DNA of 6,936 nucleotides, taken from assembly GCA_948482415.1 (NCBI GenBank), contig CAOMFZ010000116.1:1-6936 (forward strand), read 5' to 3'. Shown in pieces: positions 4,929 to 6,936 of the stretch. Source of the DNA: an uncultured Mailhella sp. GTDB lineage: Bacteria; Desulfobacterota; Desulfovibrionia; Desulfovibrionales; Desulfovibrionaceae. Numbering within the stretch: position 1 is the first letter of the stretch; every line of letters starts with the position of its first letter. The notes beneath the pieces are model-generated. The model ran no database searches. It was given only the letters and a program-made list of their open reading frames with translations, and had not been told where the DNA came from. Both the position numbers and the translations under genes were made by a program.

Positions 4929-6305
4929 ATGAAGTGGTTAAGTGATATAGTTGTCGACAAAAAATCTATTTTTGCAGGAATAAAACGTATTTTAACAGGA
5001 TTTTTATTTTTTGTCTGCTGCCTGTCTGTTTATTTTGGAATTTCTGCACTTTTGTCACAATTTTTTTATGAACGAAGTTCCACAGCCCAAGTAAAAGATA
5101 ATTCCATTGTTGAAAATACGTTGTCTGAAAATTCTTCTTCACAGGATACGAATTTATTAATGCATAAAAGTCTTTATGAAGCGGCTGATATGCGTTTTTC
5201 TGCTTATGTGGCTGACCATGACCCTTTTTTTGACTTGGAAAATGAAATTAATACATATTATCAGCATGATACAGAATTTTTATCTGCTGTGCACACTATT
5301 CATAAAGCTCTTGACAGTTTTTTGAAAAAGGAAATTCCAGGCTCTGCGCTTATCTATGCTGACAATGGCATTCATTTTACGCAGGAAAACAAGGCGTTTC
5401 CCTTTGTTGTGTATCAGTTGGTCCATTCAGAAACGCCGGCATATATGTATTTTTTGGGTGAAGAGAATGAAGCGTTTTTTGAAAAATTGAAAAATTATCT
5501 GAAAGCACAAAATCTTCCCTGTTCTGTCCATTTTGAAAATAGTTTTTATTATGTCATGTATAAAGGACAAATTACCCATGTTATCCGTTTGAAGGAATTA
5601 CAGGAACGTATTGCTGTTTTTAGTTTATTAATAAGCTATAAATCTTTTATTTCTCTTATTTTAGATGACGCGGGGGAAAATTTGGCTTTGGCAAAAGAGT
5701 GTATGGATTTGCCTTATCCCGTTATTTTGTCCATTTGGCCCCATTCTACCCATGCCGCAGCTGTTGCCGTTCTTGCGCATGAAAAAGGTTTGCCCGTGTA
5801 TTTGCATCAGCCCATGGAAGCTTTGCCCCGTAACGGACAAGCAGTGGATATCGGACCCAAAGGTATTTATACGTCCATGAGTTATGAAAAAATGCGGGAA
5901 GTGCTTTTGCAGAATATTCTTTCTATTCCCTATGTGCAGGGAATAAATAATCATATGGGTTCAAAATTTTCTCTGAATGAAAATGCAATTATAAAATTTT
6001 ATAAAGCAATTCAGGAGATTAAACCATATTTTTTAGTTCTTGACAGCTTGACAGCTCAGCAGTCAAAAATTTACCGCATTGGGAAAGAAAATGGATTTTT
6101 AGTTGCAAAACGTGACTTTTTTGTAGATAATGATCCGGATAAAAAATCCATTTTGCACGAACTTAATCGTGCCTATGAATTGTCCAAAAAACATAAGCGC
6201 ATTGTCATTATCGGGCATGTCAGAAAAGCTACTTTGCAGGCTCTGAAAGAATGGCAGGCGTATAAGGATCAGGATATTGTTTTTTCATTGCCGTCAACAT
6301 TTTAG
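4929..6305 (+). CDS. Divergent polysaccharide deacetylase family protein (YibQ/DUF610-like)
   Basis: A 458-residue membrane-anchored protein. Residues about 20-43 form a signal anchor after a basic N-terminus, and residues about 50-235 are a low-conservation linker and middle region. The divergent polysaccharide deacetylase domain (PF04748 type) runs from about 240 to 458. It shows LILDDAG (D246, D247), SIWPHSTHAAAVA (278-290), LHQPME (H293), GINNHMGS (H342), LDSLT (D382), KRDFFVD (R405, D406) and IIGHVRKATLQAL (G439, H440). These match the acidic pair and histidines expected at the metal site of this superfamily. Its enzyme activity is unproven across the family; an envelope glycan or peptidoglycan substrate is an inference. 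Oddities: GHV replaces the usual GHP near the C-terminus, and DSLT replaces DSRT. The start has only a weak Shine-Dalgarno (GAG/AGAG at 4915-4922). Its stop codon overlaps the ndk ribosome site. I saw no convincing promoter of its own after the ctpA terminator. Confidence 0.9.
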   Translation: MKWLSDIVVDKKSIFAGIKRILTGFLFFVCCLSVYFGISALLSQFFYERSSTAQVKDNSIVENTLSENSSSQDTNLLMHKSLYEAADMRFSAYVADHDPFFDLENEINTYYQHDTEFLSAVHTIHKALDSFLKKEIPGSALIYADNGIHFTQENKAFPFVVYQLVHSETPAYMYFLGEENEAFFEKLKNYLKAQNLPCSVHFENSFYYVMYKGQITHVIRLKELQERIAVFSLLISYKSFISLILDDAGENLALAKECMDLPYPVILSIWPHSTHAAAVAVLAHEKGLPVYLHQPMEALPRNGQAVDIGPKGIYTSMSYEKMREVLLQNILSIPYVQGINNHMGSKFSLNENAIIKFYKAIQEIKPYFLVLDSLTAQQSKIYRIGKENGFLVAKRDFFVDNDPDKKSILHELNRAYELSKKHKRIVIIGHVRKATLQALKEWQAYKDQDIVFSLPSTF

Positions 6306-6309
6306 GAGG
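6304..6309 (+). promoter_or_regulatory. ndk Shine-Dalgarno overlapping the upstream stop codon
   Basis: AGGAGG begins inside the TAG stop (6303-6305) of the deacetylase-like gene and sits just upstream of the ndk ATG at 6314. The overlap fixes the ndk start and suggests translational coupling within one transcript. Confidence 0.85.
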
Positions 6310-6313
6310 AACC

Positions 6314-6733
6314 ATGCAATATAGTTTTGGGATCATAAAACCGGATGCTATGCAAAAAAAGTATTATGGAAAAATTTTAGACGATATTGCAAATGCTGGT
6401 TATAAATTGATTGGGCTGAAGCTTTTTCACCTGACAGAAGAAAAAGCAAAAAATTTTTACGCAAAGCATGAAAATAAACCGTTTTTTGATGAACTTATCC
6501 AATATATGTGTTTAAGTCCCGTGCTTTGTTTTGTTGTGCAAAAAGAAAATGCAATCAATGATTTCAGAGCGTTGGTGGGAAATACTGATCCAAAGCTTGC
6601 TGAAAAAAATACACTGCGTGCAAGATACGGGCAGGATAAATCAGCCAATGCTGTTCATGCGTCTGACAGTGAGGCAAGTTTTGACAGGGAATGGCGCTTT
6701 TTCTTTACGGAAAATGAGCTTTTTTTTAATTAG
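6314..6733 (+). CDS. ndk: Nucleoside diphosphate kinase
   Basis: A cytoplasmic enzyme that transfers the gamma-phosphate of a nucleoside triphosphate to a diphosphate through a phosphohistidine, balancing NTP and dNTP pools. At 139 residues it is the standard bacterial length. Visible family features are GIIKPDA with K9, FYAKH with Y49 and H52, KPFFDEL, the nucleotide-binding stretch FRALVGNTDP, LRARYG with R102, and the active-site NAVHASDS with N112 and the phosphorylated H115. Two positions differ from the usual sequence: SPV (68-70) where most members have GPV, and QKENA (76-80) where a glycine normally precedes EN/NA. Catalytic residues are intact, so activity is expected. It is translated 8 bases after the deacetylase-like gene. 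No classical U-tract terminator follows; the repeat element begins within about 12 bases of the stop. Confidence 0.97.
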   Translation: MQYSFGIIKPDAMQKKYYGKILDDIANAGYKLIGLKLFHLTEEKAKNFYAKHENKPFFDELIQYMCLSPVLCFVVQKENAINDFRALVGNTDPKLAEKNTLRARYGQDKSANAVHASDSEASFDREWRFFFTENELFFN

Positions 6734-6736
6734 AAT

Positions 6737-6936
6737 ATTTCCAATAAATCTTGAGAATTTTGCAGGGGAAAAACTTTAGCTCTGCTGTCCATTTCTGTAA
6801 GCCTCGTAAACTCGGCATAACAGAAACGGCTTCGCCGCCATTCCGGTGGCTATAAAAGTTTCTTCCCCTGCACCCCTTTATAAAACTTTTTAAGCTTTCT
6901 TATAAAAATTTGTTGCAATTATTTCCGGAAATGCTC
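6737..6936 (-). repeat. Intergenic repeat element, right copy, inverted
   Basis: This is an inverted relative of the element at 826-1098. Bases 6745-6791 match 1042-1088 perfectly as reverse complement (47 of 47), with weaker similarity out to about 6737. The far end (6913-6936) matches 826-849 at 22 of 24. It carries one double-hairpin unit (6779-6850 on the minus strand) instead of two. The outer end includes a 12-base palindrome ATTTCCGGAAAT (6921-6932). The window stops exactly at the end of the shared sequence, so the true boundary cannot be checked. Confidence 0.75.
6761..6872. repeat. Palindromic core within the right repeat, possible ndk 3'-end structure
   Basis: TGCAGGGGAAAAACTTTAGC (6761-6780) is matched, with small gaps, by the reverse complement of 6849-6872, which begins TGCAGGGGAAGAAACTTT. 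These arms enclose hairpin B (TTTCTGT 6792-6798 with ACAGAAA 6820-6826) and hairpin A (CGGC-TTC-GCCG, 6827-6837). The result is a 112-base cruciform-capable block beginning 28 bases after the ndk stop. It could act as a 3' stabiliser or a terminator. The left element lacks this exact outer arm pairing. Confidence 0.65.

Noticed and set aside
4913..4931. Alternative ATG at 4913 as the start of the deacetylase-like gene
   Set aside because: It is out of frame with the coding sequence (16 bases upstream). The ATG at 4929 is in frame and is followed by a good membrane anchor despite its weak ribosome site.
826..6936. Composite transposon or integrative element bounded by inverted repeats
   Set aside because: The enclosed genes are core genes in an arrangement typical of the presumed lineage. 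There is no transposase, integrase or tRNA site, and similar short repeats probably occur elsewhere in the genome.

Overview
The window holds one partial and five complete protein genes. Most belong to core RNA metabolism or envelope maintenance, and they are separated by repeat-rich, hairpin-rich intergenic DNA. The sequence is moderately AT-rich. The order ctpA (S41 processing protease), divergent polysaccharide deacetylase (YibQ/DUF610), ndk is, from memory, an arrangement typical of Desulfovibrio and its relatives. The RNase E/G, CtpA and Ndk sequences fit a Gram-negative proteobacterium. The best guess is a relatively low-GC, possibly host-associated member of the Desulfovibrionaceae. That is inference from gene content and order, not a database result.

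Layout. Positions 2-820 (+) encode the C-terminal part of an RNase E/G family endoribonuclease whose 5' end lies outside the window. Positions 821-1481 carry no credible gene. They contain an intergenic repeat element (about 826-1098) with two tandem units of two hairpins each, a fragment of the opposite end of the same repeat family (1117-1145), and several further hairpins. Two minus-strand genes follow, each with its own terminator: a small membrane zinc-ribbon protein (1482-1748) and an unrecognised 533-residue membrane-anchored envelope protein (1807-3408). The second is driven by a near-consensus sigma-70 promoter. Divergent to it is ctpA (3560-4837, +), closed by a textbook intrinsic terminator. 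The deacetylase-like gene (4929-6305, +) and ndk (6314-6733, +) come next, tightly coupled: the ndk Shine-Dalgarno overlaps the deacetylase stop codon. The window ends with an inverted copy of the repeat element (about 6737-6936).

How the parts relate. The CtpA-like protease and the deacetylase-like protein both carry N-terminal export or anchor signals and probably act in the periplasm on envelope substrates. The 533-residue protein also appears to be envelope-located. Ndk balances nucleoside triphosphates and is probably co-transcribed with the deacetylase gene. I see no defence, mobile-gene or biosynthetic system.

The most unusual content is the repeat family. Its copies sit within about a dozen bases downstream of two unrelated plus-strand genes, in opposite orientations. 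They share a perfect 47-bp inverted match and contain hairpins whose arms differ between copies by compensatory changes, which suggests the fold is under selection or was copied as a fold.
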